64,000 nt of DNA from Malurus cyaneus samueli (Eukaryota > Chordata > Aves > Passeriformes > Maluridae), in the NCBI GenBank assembly GCA_009741485.1, contig CM019216.1, positions 26,429,741 through 26,493,740 on the forward strand, read 5' to 3'. Position numbers and translations under genes: made by a program. This document shows, in pieces, positions 35,355-48,323 of the stretch (its first letter is position 1; every line of letters begins with the position of its first letter). The notes below the pieces were generated by a model that was not told where the DNA came from, made no database searches, and worked only from the letters and a program-made list of their open reading frames with translations.

Positions 35355-35857
35355 TCCCAGGGCTATTTTACAGAGTGGTCAGAGTAAACAATCACACTAG
35401 TCTTTTTTGACCATAAAAACTACGAGGCTTTGGGCTCCTCCTTAACATTTCCCACAAGCTCTCTTCTTCATTTTCCTAGCATATCTCCACAACATAGGGA
35501 GTGCTATAATGTTATGACCTCCCAGAGGAATATCAGAGTCTAATGATCAAAGAAGGGAAAAATCAGAGGAAAATGTTAGAAACCAAATGAAGAGTGTGAA
35601 AATTAGTTAAGAAGTATAAGAAGTATAAGCCTTTAAAAGATTCCACTGTACTAGCGTTCCTGTCATTGCTATTTTTTACTTGGTTGAAAAGTTATATTTC
35701 TATAACCTGCCACAGGGAGTCATTAGGACATCACTGAAAGGTCTCTGCCTTCTCATCTCCTCAATGACAAATGCAAAGGTTTCTCTCATTGTTCTTCTCG
35801 GAAGTAATCCATGCAGGTTTGCTCACACATTCCATGGGTAAATAACCAATTCCTAAA

Positions 35858-35880
35858 TAATGCTGGCAAAACCAGCATTA
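35858..35880. other. Inverted repeat, 9-bp perfect stem, 5-nt loop
   Basis: TAATGCTGG at 35858-35866 and CCAGCATTA at 35872-35880 enclose the loop CAAAA. It is a compact, strong hairpin with no associated gene. Confidence 0.75.
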
Positions 35881-38635
35881 CAGGTAGAACAATGCTAATC
35901 AACACATAGACACACACTAAGTAATCTAAGAAGTTCCAACCCAATATATTTTCTTAGTGACCACACAATATTACAACACAGAAAAAGAGGCAAATATTTA
36001 ATTGTAGAATTGCTTTTACATCTTATATAATTATTCCTGTTATCTATGAAACATTCAAATAAGGCTCAAAGTCTAAGCTGATTAGATTTCTGCTCTTCTG
36101 TGAAACTAAAATGGACTGAATAAAGATTTAAAGCTCCAAGGTTACTAAATATTAAAGTCCCATCTCATGATAACCATAACAGTTATTTCAAGTCTTGACA
36201 GAGGTACATATTTTTGACATTTTACATAACCAGAAGGCAGAAGTGAATCTATGTGATACAATGAATGTACAATTAAAATAAGGATCCTAATATAGCATTA
36301 ATATATTTTTTATTAATGTTTTTTCATGTGTCTGGGGAATAATAAGAACAGATATTTTTCCTGATTGTTTTCCACCTATGTGTTTCACTTCACCATTCCC
36401 TTATTGACAGAGGTATTCCTGCACCCTCCTTAGCTTGTCAGAAGGTTAGATCTAATTTCTGATTCAGTTGTCTCCCGTTAGGTGCCAGCATACCATCCTT
36501 GCTGGAATGGTGTTTGCACTCTAGAATTCAGTACCCAGACTCTTATCTGGTGTGTGTCCTGTTGGAAGCTGTGCCCTTGGGCAGAGTGGAAGGTCCCTGG
36601 GGCAGGTATAGAACACACAGCAGAGGCATTCTGCTCTCCTTGAGGAAAATCAAAAGGTTTTCACAGTTTTCAAAAGCAAAATCAATCTATTTTATGAAGA
36701 CAAATGTAGAGAAAACACATATCCTATGAAAATCATCTCTGTAGAAAACTCTTCATCAATTTACTATGGCATATTTTCTAAAAGAAGGACTTCCATTTTT
36801 CCTTGCTATAACAGTATTATAAAAATGCAGACTTGAAAAAAAAACCCACCTAAAAATGTAGAGTTTATGTAATTTTTTTTTCTTGTGAGAGCAGCCTTAT
36901 CAAGAACATTTTGCATTAAAAAAATAAATTATGAGGCTAGAGAAACTGCATGGAGAATTAAGGTTATTTGAAGCATTCTGGACAGTGGCCCTTTGAAAAA
37001 CGCATCGCAAAAGGAGGCCGTTGCTAGGATACTATGGCTACTATCATCAGGATAATTTGGTGGGCTTTATATATATTTTCTTTAATTTATTTTTTTAAAC
37101 AAGAATTCTTGCTCAATGAACACCACAGACTATAAGCAACATTATCAAACCTACCTGGTGTATTAAAGATTGAATGGAACCTTCAATTTCATGCTGAAAA
37201 GACAAAGTGAATTTAGTCTTCAAAGTGAAGCCCATCAAAGGGTTTCCCAAGAAACAGCCACAACGCTTGTTAGCTGCTGGGATAGAAGAACACAGACACA
37301 TGGTTCAGAAGTGAGCTGAGAACAGAAGCCAGACAGACTAAAGAAAAAGACTGAACAGATGTTGTGGCTGAGAGAAGTGTGTAACCATTTCATTCTACTG
37401 GAATCAAAGGCAACTAAAACCATTAGGACCAAAAGTGACCATAAATGGGTGCTGAATTAGTGTTCTGATTGGGAATGGCTAGTTAGCTGAAATTATCAAA
37501 ATGGAGTTTCAAAGGAGTATACGGAAAGGCCTGAAGTCAAATTAGGTTTATGAGCAAAATTGTGAGTCTGTTAAGATAGCACAACATCTCAACTAGAAGA
37601 GGCCATTAGATAGTCTGCTATACATTTTCATGTCAAAAAAATTGTCCAGGGTTCTCCAGGCTGTTCAGGTAGCGATGCTATCTATTTCAGTGCAGTTTTG
37701 CCTTTGAGAGTCTGGGCCTGCAGTCAGAGCAAAACTGTTCACAAAGAAAATCAGCTTGCATGACAAATTTCCTACTCTGCCTGAGGAGAGTGCAAAGGTA
37801 TTCTCTCCTAATTAAAATATGAATGCTGTCATCTGATAATCTTCCTTGTGAGAAATAACAAGCTCTCTAATTAAATGTGCAATTTCTTGACATTTAAACA
37901 GGTCAATTCTTTTTTCTATGTGTCTGATCATTTATTTGAGGTGCTACTTTCAGGCGTGTTTATTATACTAACCATAATTAATAACCGGCATAACAGACCC
38001 TTCTAAAACAGAAGGGTGAGTAATGTAGTTTTGTCTTATTGCTCAACTGAAGTTATTTTAATATATAAAATAACTATAATTAAATAGATGATAGAGGTTT
38101 CATTTTTATTAAGTCCTCATCATCTTTCTCGGCTTCCTATGTATGTCTTCTGATGTCTGTCTTTCATAAGGTCACGTCTTTATTCCATTTGATTTTAATG
38201 AATAAAATGTTATTGCATAAAACCCAAAGAACATGGCAAGACAGTCCAACTTTAATTTAGTGATATTACTTCTGAAAAGGGTGCTATTGTAGACAGACTG
38301 CAAGTTCTGGTATGGATAGAGAGGAAGACCTGTAAGCATAGACTTGTTTTTTGAGAGCTTATGTGACTTCCACCACTGTAATAACTAAAAACAGATCTTG
38401 ATTTTTAGCACAATAGTGACATTATGATAAATCATATTTTAAATGTAGGTTTCAGCAAGTCAATCTAAAATTAAATTTTCTCTTTCACAGAAAATTCAAA
38501 TTTTTCTAAAATTTCCTTTAATTTGAATATGATTGAAGAGCTCACGTTTCCAAATATTGTGCTAATCAAAATTTTAAAAACATTCTCTTTTGAAAAAAGC
38601 AGACCCAGTCCCTGTGACTTTACCAAGCTATTAAT

Positions 38636-38985
38636 GACAGAATCACAGAGTAAGCTGAGTTGGAAGAGACACACAGGGATCCCTGAGTCCAATGCCTGTC
38701 TCTGAACAGCACCAGGAGTAACGCCACGTGCCCAAGAGCATTGTTCGATGCTTCTTGAACTCTGTCAGGCTGTGCTGTGACCCCTTCCCTGGGGAGCCTG
38801 TTCAGTGCAACCACCCTCTGGGTGAAGAATCTTTTCCTGATATCCAACCTAAACCTCCCCTGACACAGCTCCAGGCCATCCCCTTGGTCTGTCCCTGGTC
38901 ACCACAGAGAAGAGATCAGTGCCTGCCCCTTCTCTTCCCCTCATGAGGAAGTTGTAACTGCACTGAGGTCTCCCCTCAGTCTTAA
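38636..38985 (-). mobile_element. CR1 LINE, 3' end fragment
   Basis: Antisense CR1: 'gacagaatcacagagtaagc', 'tgagttggaagagacacaca', then 'catgcttcttgaactctgtc'-like sequence near 38750, 'ccttccctggggagcctgtt', 'accctctgggtgaagaatct' and 'tttcctgatatccaacctaa', and finally 'actgaggtctcccctcagtc'. It covers the 3' UTR and the end of ORF2, and divergence looks low to moderate. The 72- to 75-codon frames on both strands are CR1 shadows. Confidence 0.88.
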
Positions 38986-41295
38986 TGAAATATAAACGCC
39001 TTATTTAATAAATTTATTTAGATGCATGACAAAGATGTATGAGTTGCAGATTTGAATGTTTTGAACTAGGGAATGGCCTTTCTCACCAGATTTCTAAAAA
39101 TATTCTGGCATTTATTACCATCTGCTTTGTTTTTCAGCAATATGAACTTAGTTTATGTGATCCTTCTGATAAAAAAAAAAAAAATGTCCTTCATTGCTTT
39201 GACTTTCACAGTTTGAATTTTTTAGTTGGGTTATTTTTTGTTTTGTTTTTTTTTTTCCCTGTAAGGGAGATGTCTTCCAGGAGTTGACCTGTTATCTTTA
39301 AATTTATGCTGCAGTTATGAAGAGGTTACAATGGCCAACTGTTTGTTACCCTACTGCAGGGACACAGAGTAGGTAACTTGTCTATTATGTGGCATTGCAG
39401 TTCTCAGACCAGCATGATAATTACAATTAGTGATCCTTGGAGTTCAAATACCAGGTTATTAACTGAAGCAGTAAGAAACAGATATAGTGTCTGCTTAGGA
39501 CAGAGAGCTAGGGCAATAACCTCATACGCTGCAGCAGTGGGAAATAGCACAACATGTCATAGCTCTCAGAAATTATCATTTTCTCTGTGTAGCTAAGGTC
39601 AACAGTTGACTTTAGTATAATGAGGAATGAATTACTCAGAATAAAAGTAATGTTTTATCTTGATTTTTGATCACTCTTATTTTAATGTGTGGTAAGAGAC
39701 TGAATACTTCAGCACCCATGATATATTTTACCTTTTTGTCTTTTCTGTCTTAAACTATCCAAACCCTAAATATTCTGCTTTACTCTCTTAAAACTTTAAA
39801 GTTTGGAAAGACCTTAATTTTATAGGCTTTTTCCATAAATTGGTGACTCCAGAAAGATTTAATAACAGTCTAAAGCAGATACTCAAATTGCACAGAACAA
39901 ACCCGTAAGTAAACAAGCATTGAATTGCATTTAAGTCTCCTATCAACTAGGCTTCAGTGAGAATACTGGCAACCAAACTGACAAATTCAATTACCAAAAC
40001 AACACCTAGTGCCATTTGAGATTTCCTAAATTGTCTAAGATATCTGAACACAGATGAGATATATGCCACATGACAGAGGTAGAGACCTAATTTAGGAATC
40101 AACATTGAATTGAATCCTTCCCCTCTCTTTCTGATGGCTGAAGTTAAATGTTATAAAAATCTATCTAAAAAAGACAATACAGTTGACTAAACACAGCTCC
40201 TAATGGCACTTGCAATATTTTAGGTTCTCCAGGATACCTGCATTGGGTTGTCAGCTATGCACAAGACCTATAGAAGACCAATTCAAATTTTGGGTCAGTA
40301 GTTGAAAAACTCAAAATAAATCCTTCACAAGGAAGTCTTAAACATAATCTTGAACTACCCTAAACTCCCTCAGATGACACTGTCTCTAAACTACCACATA
40401 AAAAAGGTATTCATAGAAAGAGAAATGAAAACTGTATGTTGACTCTGTACTTATCAAAGTATTACATTTACTCCATTTGGTTTCAATAAGATATAAAAAT
40501 AAAATATATTAAATTTGGTAAAGAATTCTTTTTTCTTGGATACCATGTGCAGTTTCAAATTTGCCTTTTTGGCCTGTTTAATTTAGAATAGGGACTTACT
40601 GAAATCTCAGCTTTGATAGATTGCAAGAGTTCCCTATGTTCATGACAAGGTTTTGTGTTTCCTTACATGCAAATTCATGTCTTTCAAAATCCATAAAAGG
40701 CAAAGGATGTTGCAAATCTATACATATCAATTCATTTTCCTTTATATCTAGAAAATCTTATATTGCAGAAGGTAAAAGAAAAAAAGATTTATGTATATCT
40801 GAGAGTTTTATACTGCATTCTTGGTCACTCATTCCAGCATTTAATTTAATTTTTTAATGATAAATATTGTTATCCAAAACTTCTCCTCACTGAAGAAAAA
40901 TTATCAGAAAAGGAAGAGTCACAGAACCTGGCTAAAATATGTGGGTTATTATCAGCTAAGAAGACATAGTCTTAAAACTGTGGAATATATGAAATAATAT
41001 ATAATGGAATAATAGGAATAATATGCTGTGGAATGCACAGGAATGCATTCTTCCTGGAGTTTGCTGGCCACACTGCTGCTATGGAGCACAAACAGCTGAC
41101 AGGTGATGAGGAGAAGCATGGCCTTTAAGATAACTGTGATTCACCACACTGACTACTTGAAAAATAAATTTGATGCAGAGCCAACATGATTATAATATGC
41201 ATTGATCATTTGTTGGAATGTGCCAAGGAACTGTATTAAAACCTAAGATAAAGATAAAAATAATGTCAAAATTAGAGATGGATTCTATATGTATA
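38986..41295. other. Unique AT-rich non-coding DNA
   Basis: No gene or repeat family recognised. There is an A run at 39171-39184 and a T run at about 39246-39256. Confidence 0.55.
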
Positions 41296-41360
41296 GTATC
41301 AGAGCACAGTTTGAGTTGGAAGGGACCTTTTCAATGTAATCAAGTCCATTTTTATCGCTA
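41296..41360 (-). mobile_element. Very short CR1 3' end relic
   Basis: About 65 bp: 'tagtatcagagcacagtttg' then 'agttggaagggaccttttca' and 'atgtaatcaagtcca', the antisense form of the last part of a CR1 3' UTR. The rest is missing or too diverged to follow. Confidence 0.65.
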
Positions 41361-43999
41361 AGGTGCATTTATTAATCTTGTTTTGCAATTGTCAGATGTT
41401 TGAAATTGGGAACAATTAATCTTGTAGGATTAATTTTGAACCAGACATCGGTAAAAAAATAATTAGCTTTTGTGAAAATTAAAAATACGCTAACTACATG
41501 AACCTACCTTCCTAAGTGTATTGTTTTTATTTTTAAGTTATGGTCCTTTTTTTTTAGCCTGTGACATTTCTTACTTTCTCTGCAGATCAGCCAGGGCATA
41601 ATAATGACGAAAGCACATTTCAGTCACAACATTAACACAATAAATTGCTGACGCTTCTGGACCATGCTACATGATGTGGAAGAGCACATCCAGAGATGCA
41701 TGAAACAGACTGCACACAAATCCTTCTAGGATGTTGGTTCAGACCCTTCAGTGATAAAGTGATATTCATCTGTGGCACTTCAAAAAAGGGATTCAAATAC
41801 CTTATTCCCAGAAAAACAGCTACTGTCCCTGTTTATTTCTCAATGAATAAAATACCAGAAAAGTAACTGAAAGTGATTTAACTATGTGGACAAGATTACA
41901 TTCCATTGAGCCACCAGCCATCAGGTAATGTCAGACATTTCTTACTAACCAATACCCCAATTTAAATCAATCACACTCACTAGAATACTGATATACAAAA
42001 AATATTAGTAATTTGCTAGATGGGTTGTTTGTGCACTAGAAAGGAGGACAGGAATTGAGTAATGTAAGTGAAAGTGTACACAGCTGCAGTGATTCCTGTC
42101 TCTCAGATGAAAAGGAGTCAGGCAGTGTTGTGCCAGGACTATGACTCCACTAACAGATATCTATTTTTTATGAGATTAACCCCTTCTCCATTTTGTCATT
42201 ATTATTTATATTCCAACACTACTGATATTCACGTGCTCTTCTGTACATTAAACAAGATCCTGAAGCAGTGTTTAGAGGGAGCAGCCAACATGCAAAAAGC
42301 ACTGTTTATGTGGATAATTGCTGAGCTTTCTAGATGGAGGGTTGGGAGGTGCTGGGGCAGGGGGATTCCTTCCCTTGAAGGAATGCATGGGTGCACAGAA
42401 CTTTCTCCAGTGGGCTGCAGAGCTCATCTTGGTGCTAGCCTTGCTGCTACTGCTGCTGTGCTGAATAAAGAGGGAAGCATGAGTCAGAGAGATTTTACCC
42501 AAAATTACAAAATTCAGTGGGGGATGGACCCCCACACACCCCACAGTCAGAGTTGCCCCTGTATGCAACAATTCTCTAAGTGTGTGTGCATGAATGCATA
42601 GGTATGTGCAGGCTGGGAAACTGTACAAAACTGTAAAACACCTTTATGAGGGCTGATGCAATATGCAGATTTGCCAGTGGATGAAAGATTTAAAAATAAA
42701 ACATGTTTGGCAAGTTCCAGTTCTCGCTTGCCAACTTGGAAAGGAGAAGGGTGATCAGGGTAAAGTAATTAAACATTTTTAGCCTTCCTTTTCCATGTTA
42801 TTGTCTTCATTTTATTGCTCAGTGTTAAGCTAGCCTAAATATTGCTTCAAAGCACGAGCTCTGAGGTCCTCCCCTCCTTGCATTCACACTCAGGGCTCTC
42901 AGCCACAGTCTCTAGTCACCATTTGTGAGTAATCACAGACCGGCACAACTACCATTAAACACAACAGAGCACAAATCTGGTTAGCAGGAAGGACTGCACT
43001 TTATGGCCTTTAGCTCAGCAATAAGATGTTTTTGAGATTCCTCCTCGTACAGTGCATTGTAATGGGCTGTGTGATTAACAAGCACCACTGCCAATGGAGT
43101 CAGACACCAGAGCAAAACATTTCCCTGTTCTTGCCAAGCCACAAATTTAGGGCCCAATTCAGTTTGAGTACAGCCAGTTTCCTTGCTGCAGAAGCTGGCC
43201 ATGATTTTTACTGAAATAAGCCCTTTGCTTTTAGAATGCAGATGAGAATTCAAGACAACCTAATTAAAAACATCAATGTTTATTTTTTTTCCGTTGCTGT
43301 TTGCTTCTGCTTGACATGATTTAATGTCAGATAGCTGCAAGTATCAGAGCTTTTCTAGATGTATGGCTGCAGCAAAGGATTCTTCAGCCATCCCAGAAAC
43401 GGTGTACCTTCTGCAAGATGACATTTTTTTTTAATTTTAGAAATGTAAATAACTTCTTACAAGATCATGTTCCTTTCCAATTAAGCTACTACTTTCTCAA
43501 ATATTCATGCTGGCTTCCCAGCATCATAATAAAATCACCTCTTAGCCTCTACAAAATATTTTTATAGTCAGTTTGTTTGGGCATCATTAGCCTGGCACAA
43601 AAATACTCTGCAAGCAAAATATGGGTAACTCACAGGTACAAAGCAATTATTTACTGTCCAGTGCCCATAAAAGACAGCTGGTGTTTAGTGAGCTATGAGG
43701 TTAAGCACGGGTGTGCTAACACTGTCCAGCACCTGGAAAGTCTTCACCAGCCAGGCAGGTGTTGGTGAGGAGCGAGGGGTTGGTGGCCACAGCTCTCAGG
43801 AGCCACCAAGGGGACCGAGCTGCTCCTCGCTCCTACTCCATCAGCTCTGAGGGATCCATCCCTGCCTGGCTGTTCCTGACTGTCCCTGGCTAGACCAGCC
43901 TCCAGCTGCCTTCTCTTCATTTCTTTTCCTTAAGATTTTAGCATTTCATGCGGATGTTTTCTCTGCTGGGACCTTGATCTCCTAGCAATCACATATCAG
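41361..43999. other. Unique non-coding DNA, with a GC-richer patch
   Basis: No gene recognised. The frames at 42068-42601 (177 codons) and 42272-42628 on the other strand overlap and lack motifs. The first has no supported start or splice context. A GC-richer patch at about 43640-43900 contains a 9-bp inverted repeat (AGGAGCGAG / CTCGCTCCT) and several CpG sites, but no recognised repeat family. Confidence 0.45.
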
Positions 44000-44125
44000 C
44001 AGTCCTATTGCTCCCTGCAATTTTTTACTTTTCTTATCCCTGTACAGACGGTCTCACAGCTCTGGCTCAGCAGTCTGAGTCAAGGTTACACAGCTGGAGT
44101 GTATCAAAGCTGGACCCCTTACTCG
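44000..44125 (+). repeat. Possible MIR-like ancient SINE
   Basis: Motifs in MIR core order: 'cttatccctgtacagacggt' (MIR: attatccccattttacagatg), 'ctggctcagcagtctgagtc', 'aaggttacacagctggagtg' (aggtcacacagctagtgagtg) and 'tatcaaagctggacccctta' (cagagctgggacttgaaccc). The fit is weaker than that of the 32.4-kb copy and was made by eye. Confidence 0.42.
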
Positions 44126-47100
44126 AGCAGCTAAAACCCAGCAGTGGGGGGCTACAGAGAGGGGTTACAGTGTGCCATGGCATCATATGTAATTCTTTCC
44201 TGAGCACCATTTTATTCCACTCACACCTCATTCCTCAGTACTTCCCTGATCCTTCTGACTCCACTTCCAGGTCCAGCATGGGGTTCTGAAAGAACAGCTA
44301 TAACTATTAGTTTCCTCCAATTATTCCTTAGTTTTGTAACACTTGCTATCCAGAGTTGCCACCAACCATTGTGTGTCATCTGTCCAGTGTCAACTTGCAA
44401 TCTGTTATTCACAGAAACCATGTCTGGCACATGTTTCTTACTGTAGTGTTACAGTGTTTTGTCAATAGGGAAAGGATGTAATTCTGGACTTTTTCCTCTG
44501 TGAGTGAGCAGAATTTTAGCCAAGGAAATACGTTTTCTTCTTTAATCCTCTTCAGAGCAAAACTGGAGAGAAACATCCAGAAAGGACACCATATGCTTGA
44601 GAATATTCCATCATATACTTTGTGAGCCCTGTAGCTGCCACTGCCCTTTAGCCATTAAAACTGCAAACAGCAGTGTTTCTAGATAGCCAGCTCATGTTTA
44701 TCACAGTTCATAAATCCTGTGTGTCCAAACTGATCATGAAGTGCAGCAGTCATTTCTCTGGGGCTTCCTGAAACTTTCAGCATGTCATCAAGTTCACTTT
44801 CCTGGGCAGGGAAAAAAAAAAAGAACAACCTAAAAAAAGTCATGATCATTTAAACCCAAATGATATATTTACCTACATGATAAATGAGGATCTGTGCTTG
44901 AATCTAGTTGTAGGACAGCTTCCAAACTGTTGTGTAGTCAGCCAAGATATAACATATATCCAGACACGGTAATATTGATCTGAAGTGGTACACTGTGAAT
45001 CCAGAAAATTGTGGCTTGCTTCCAGCATTTCAAGCATAGAACTCCATAGGAAAAATACAACTTATATTCAGTAGCTTAATTCGAGTCTAAAAATTTTCTG
45101 GACAGAAGCTATATCAAAATCAACCAACTGATTTACTATTCTTCCCCAATTTCATAATATTGTCTCTGTGCAGTCTTTTTACAGACTGCAAAAAGAGCAG
45201 AAAAGATATATGCAATGGAAACATTAAACTGAATTTATGCCAAAAATGAATGCATTGTGAACAAACATCAATCCTGCTCTGACTGTTTTGCTCATCTAAG
45301 CAATCCTTTCAGGAACAATATCCATTGAGCAATACAGCACACAGCTATCCCTGGGGTCTAATCCGAAGGTCATCTCCATCTGATTTAAAACATAAAATCC
45401 ACATTTTCACATCCATTACTTTGGACTCGCTCTAGAGTGATCCACAATCTCCTCGTCCAAGTCCTTTTAGAATTAGGCCTTCTTTCTCTCTTCCCACTTG
45501 CTCTAATCAAAAGCAAAGGAAAAAGAAATAAAAGTTTGTAGAAGGCTAGAAATGATGAACCAGGTACTTGTGGAATCACCATTGCTGGATTTTCTGCAGT
45601 TACACCTTTCTGTATATGGATAAATTTCATATACAGCAGGAAGGGCCAATAGACACCACTGTTTTGCATTGGAACATTCAATATATGGCTGAATTTGAGG
45701 TATGGGGATCTGCTGGGTACTAGACTAAAGTTGTTTTTTGTACCCAAGATCAGCAGTGATAGGCTTAAACATAAATTTATCATTAAATCTAACACTCAGT
45801 ATAGATGTAATTAGACCCACACAGATAAGTACGTACACTCTTAGAATGGGGAAGAATTTCTTCTGCAGCATAATCATTTAAACAACCTACTCTTTTTTCC
45901 CCAATTGCTTGTCAATTTAATTCAAAATTCCCACATTATTTTAGGTGGAGGAAATGAGAAGTTATAAAATTCTGGAGGACATTATGCTCTTTGTTTATTC
46001 TGTGAGCAGTGCATACCTTGAAGAGCAGCAAATAACTTCAGCTCCCTTTTCCAGCTGAGGGAGTCCAAAATCACATCTCATATTAGTTATATAAATTCCC
46101 TAAATATCAACTGATTGCTCAGTCATTGCTCAGTGCAAGAAGATGAATCGCAAGTTCCTACCTCTGCATTTAATGCGAGAAAACTATTTAGCATTATATG
46201 CCTTCCTCAGACATTGAAGTAAAAATTGGTCTTTGAAAAATACCTAAACATTTTTTGAGATAAATGATTATAAACCTATAGCCCAAAACTTTGAAAATTC
46301 ACCTTGAGCTCAACTTGCATTACATAGTTAATTATTTCAGATATGTAGAGGAAGCAAGTTCTTGTTTTGTTTAGATCTGCTTGCTAAAAGTAAAAAGATT
46401 AAAGAAGCAGTTCTGCACAATTTGTCTCTGCACCTTATTTGTGTGTATTAATGTCAGTGTGAGTGCCAGCTCCAGTAATGATTTCAAATATTAATTTCAT
46501 CATTTGAAAATACAATATTGAAAATGTTCATGCTTAATCTTGTTCTTAAATAAGAGTTTGACATTTTATTGTTAGAATTCTAAAAGAAATGCAAAAAATT
46601 CTTCAGGTTTTTAACAAGTATTCTGCCAAAATATTCCATACATGCACGTATTCCAGGCTAACATATAATAAATCAAAATTTGAACAGTACTGGTTTATTA
46701 TTTCATTGCAATGTGAAGAGCTGATGAAATTGAGCTGTTGTGTACCATGACATTTTGCCTGCATAATGCAATAACCGCTTTATGGAAAATAAGTTGAGAA
46801 TCTCATTACTTGACCAAGATTTATGATGGAACTTGTAAATGTATTTGCTTTCAATAAATCTGACAGAGATTGACCACCATCCTTGTTAACCTTTTGATAG
46901 ACATCCTTTTTTAATGGCACCTAATTACAAAACAGCCAGTGCAATATGCTACTAAGATCAAAATTCAGTCTAGAAATAGAAATAACTGCCAGATATAACT
47001 CATGCATTTCTTTTATGGAGATCAGAAATAGCCCTCCTCTTCTCTGACATGCATATTAGGAAAGCTACTCAAAAAAGATCTGAACATTTTCTGAGAAATG

Positions 47101-48323
47101 ATAAAATCCATCTCAGCAGTCTTTCTGAAGCATTCCTAAAGCATTTGCTTCCACTATGTCAGTGTGAAGAGATCCCCTGCTCATCTCCAAAGGAAATAAT
47201 TTGCTTCCTGTTACTCGGTTTTGGTGTGCTCTGCATGTGAGCCATTCCTGGAACAGGCAAAAATAAGTTCAGGTGATATAGTACCTGTAATGTACGACAT
47301 TGCATTTATTATATATTCAGGAGATCAACCTATTTGACTTCATTTCCTCAAAATCCTTTTCCTCATTTTGTTTCAAAGTATGAAGCTGTTGTTGGAGCAT
47401 ACCCTCATTGTGGTTGTTCTCTCTGTTATTGGAATTGGTGCACAAAGATCAAAGCCACAAAACTGCCTTTAGAATTTTTTCTTTTTCTTAAAAAAATTCT
47501 CAGTTTTATCAATATTGAGGATGCAGACATATACAAAATTCCAAACGGTAAACCAGACCATGCATGTTGTATTATAATTTTTTCTGGCAAGTGCCCAACA
47601 AAGCAGCATTAGAGAAAGTTAAATACATTTCAAGGTTGCACAAAAGGGGTTTTTATTTAAAACAGCTTTTAAAATGCACTTCAATGGCACACATTTAAAA
47701 TCCCTTATGCATCAGTTCACAGAGGAAACAGATCAGTTCAGTAACTGACAAGTGTTTCTGCAAGGGGAGGTTTAATTCAGATATTTCAATTTCTTTATTC
47801 AAATGCTACAGTCATGTCCACTGTGGCTCACACTGACCAAATGATTCAGGAGTCATGCAGGTGAATACAGAAGTAAAGAAATATGAGAAGTTTTAAAATG
47901 TGAAAAAATATAGAAATAAACACAGTCATTTTTCACTGAACAACTTAGTATGAAATTTATTTTTTAAATGCATCTTCTGTATCTTCTACTGTTTAGGGCC
48001 TGTTTTTACATTCTTCTGAAATTCATCAACAGGGCCATCAAGTTCCACTGGACTCTCTTTTAATCTTAGTTAAACTAGCCCATACTATGTGCAGACATTT
48101 TTATGCAAGTTGAAATCTGGTTTCATCAGGACAGGCTCAGATTGTTAACTGAGCCATGATTAATCATGTATCTAATTACACCGCTTTAGCCTTGTGCATG
48201 GATGAAGCCTCAGCATTTTGGGGACTTTCTGCTCCTTCCCCACATGTTACTTTTCTGTCTCCTTCCTGACATCCATTTTCCACAGTCTCTGGTTCAGCCA
48301 ACAAATTTTTTATTATTTTGAGA
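44126..48323. other. Unique AT-rich non-coding DNA
   Basis: About 4.2 kb with no recognised gene, RNA or repeat family. A 136-codon minus-strand frame (45385-45795) has no motif and a charged, low-information C-terminal part; I do not support it as a gene. Confidence 0.55.

Larger units (their letters stand above)
35141..38635. other. Unique non-coding DNA with two small hairpins
   Basis: No gene or repeat family recognised. Two strong inverted repeats occur (35322-35354 and 35858-35880, listed separately). The frame at 36499-36729 is in a slightly GC-richer patch but shows no motif or splice context that I can defend. Confidence 0.5.

Noticed and set aside
42068..42601. 177-codon open frame on the plus strand
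   Set aside because: It has no recognisable domain, a 118-codon frame overlaps it on the opposite strand, and no promoter or splice context is visible. It is compatible with chance in a slightly GC-richer patch.
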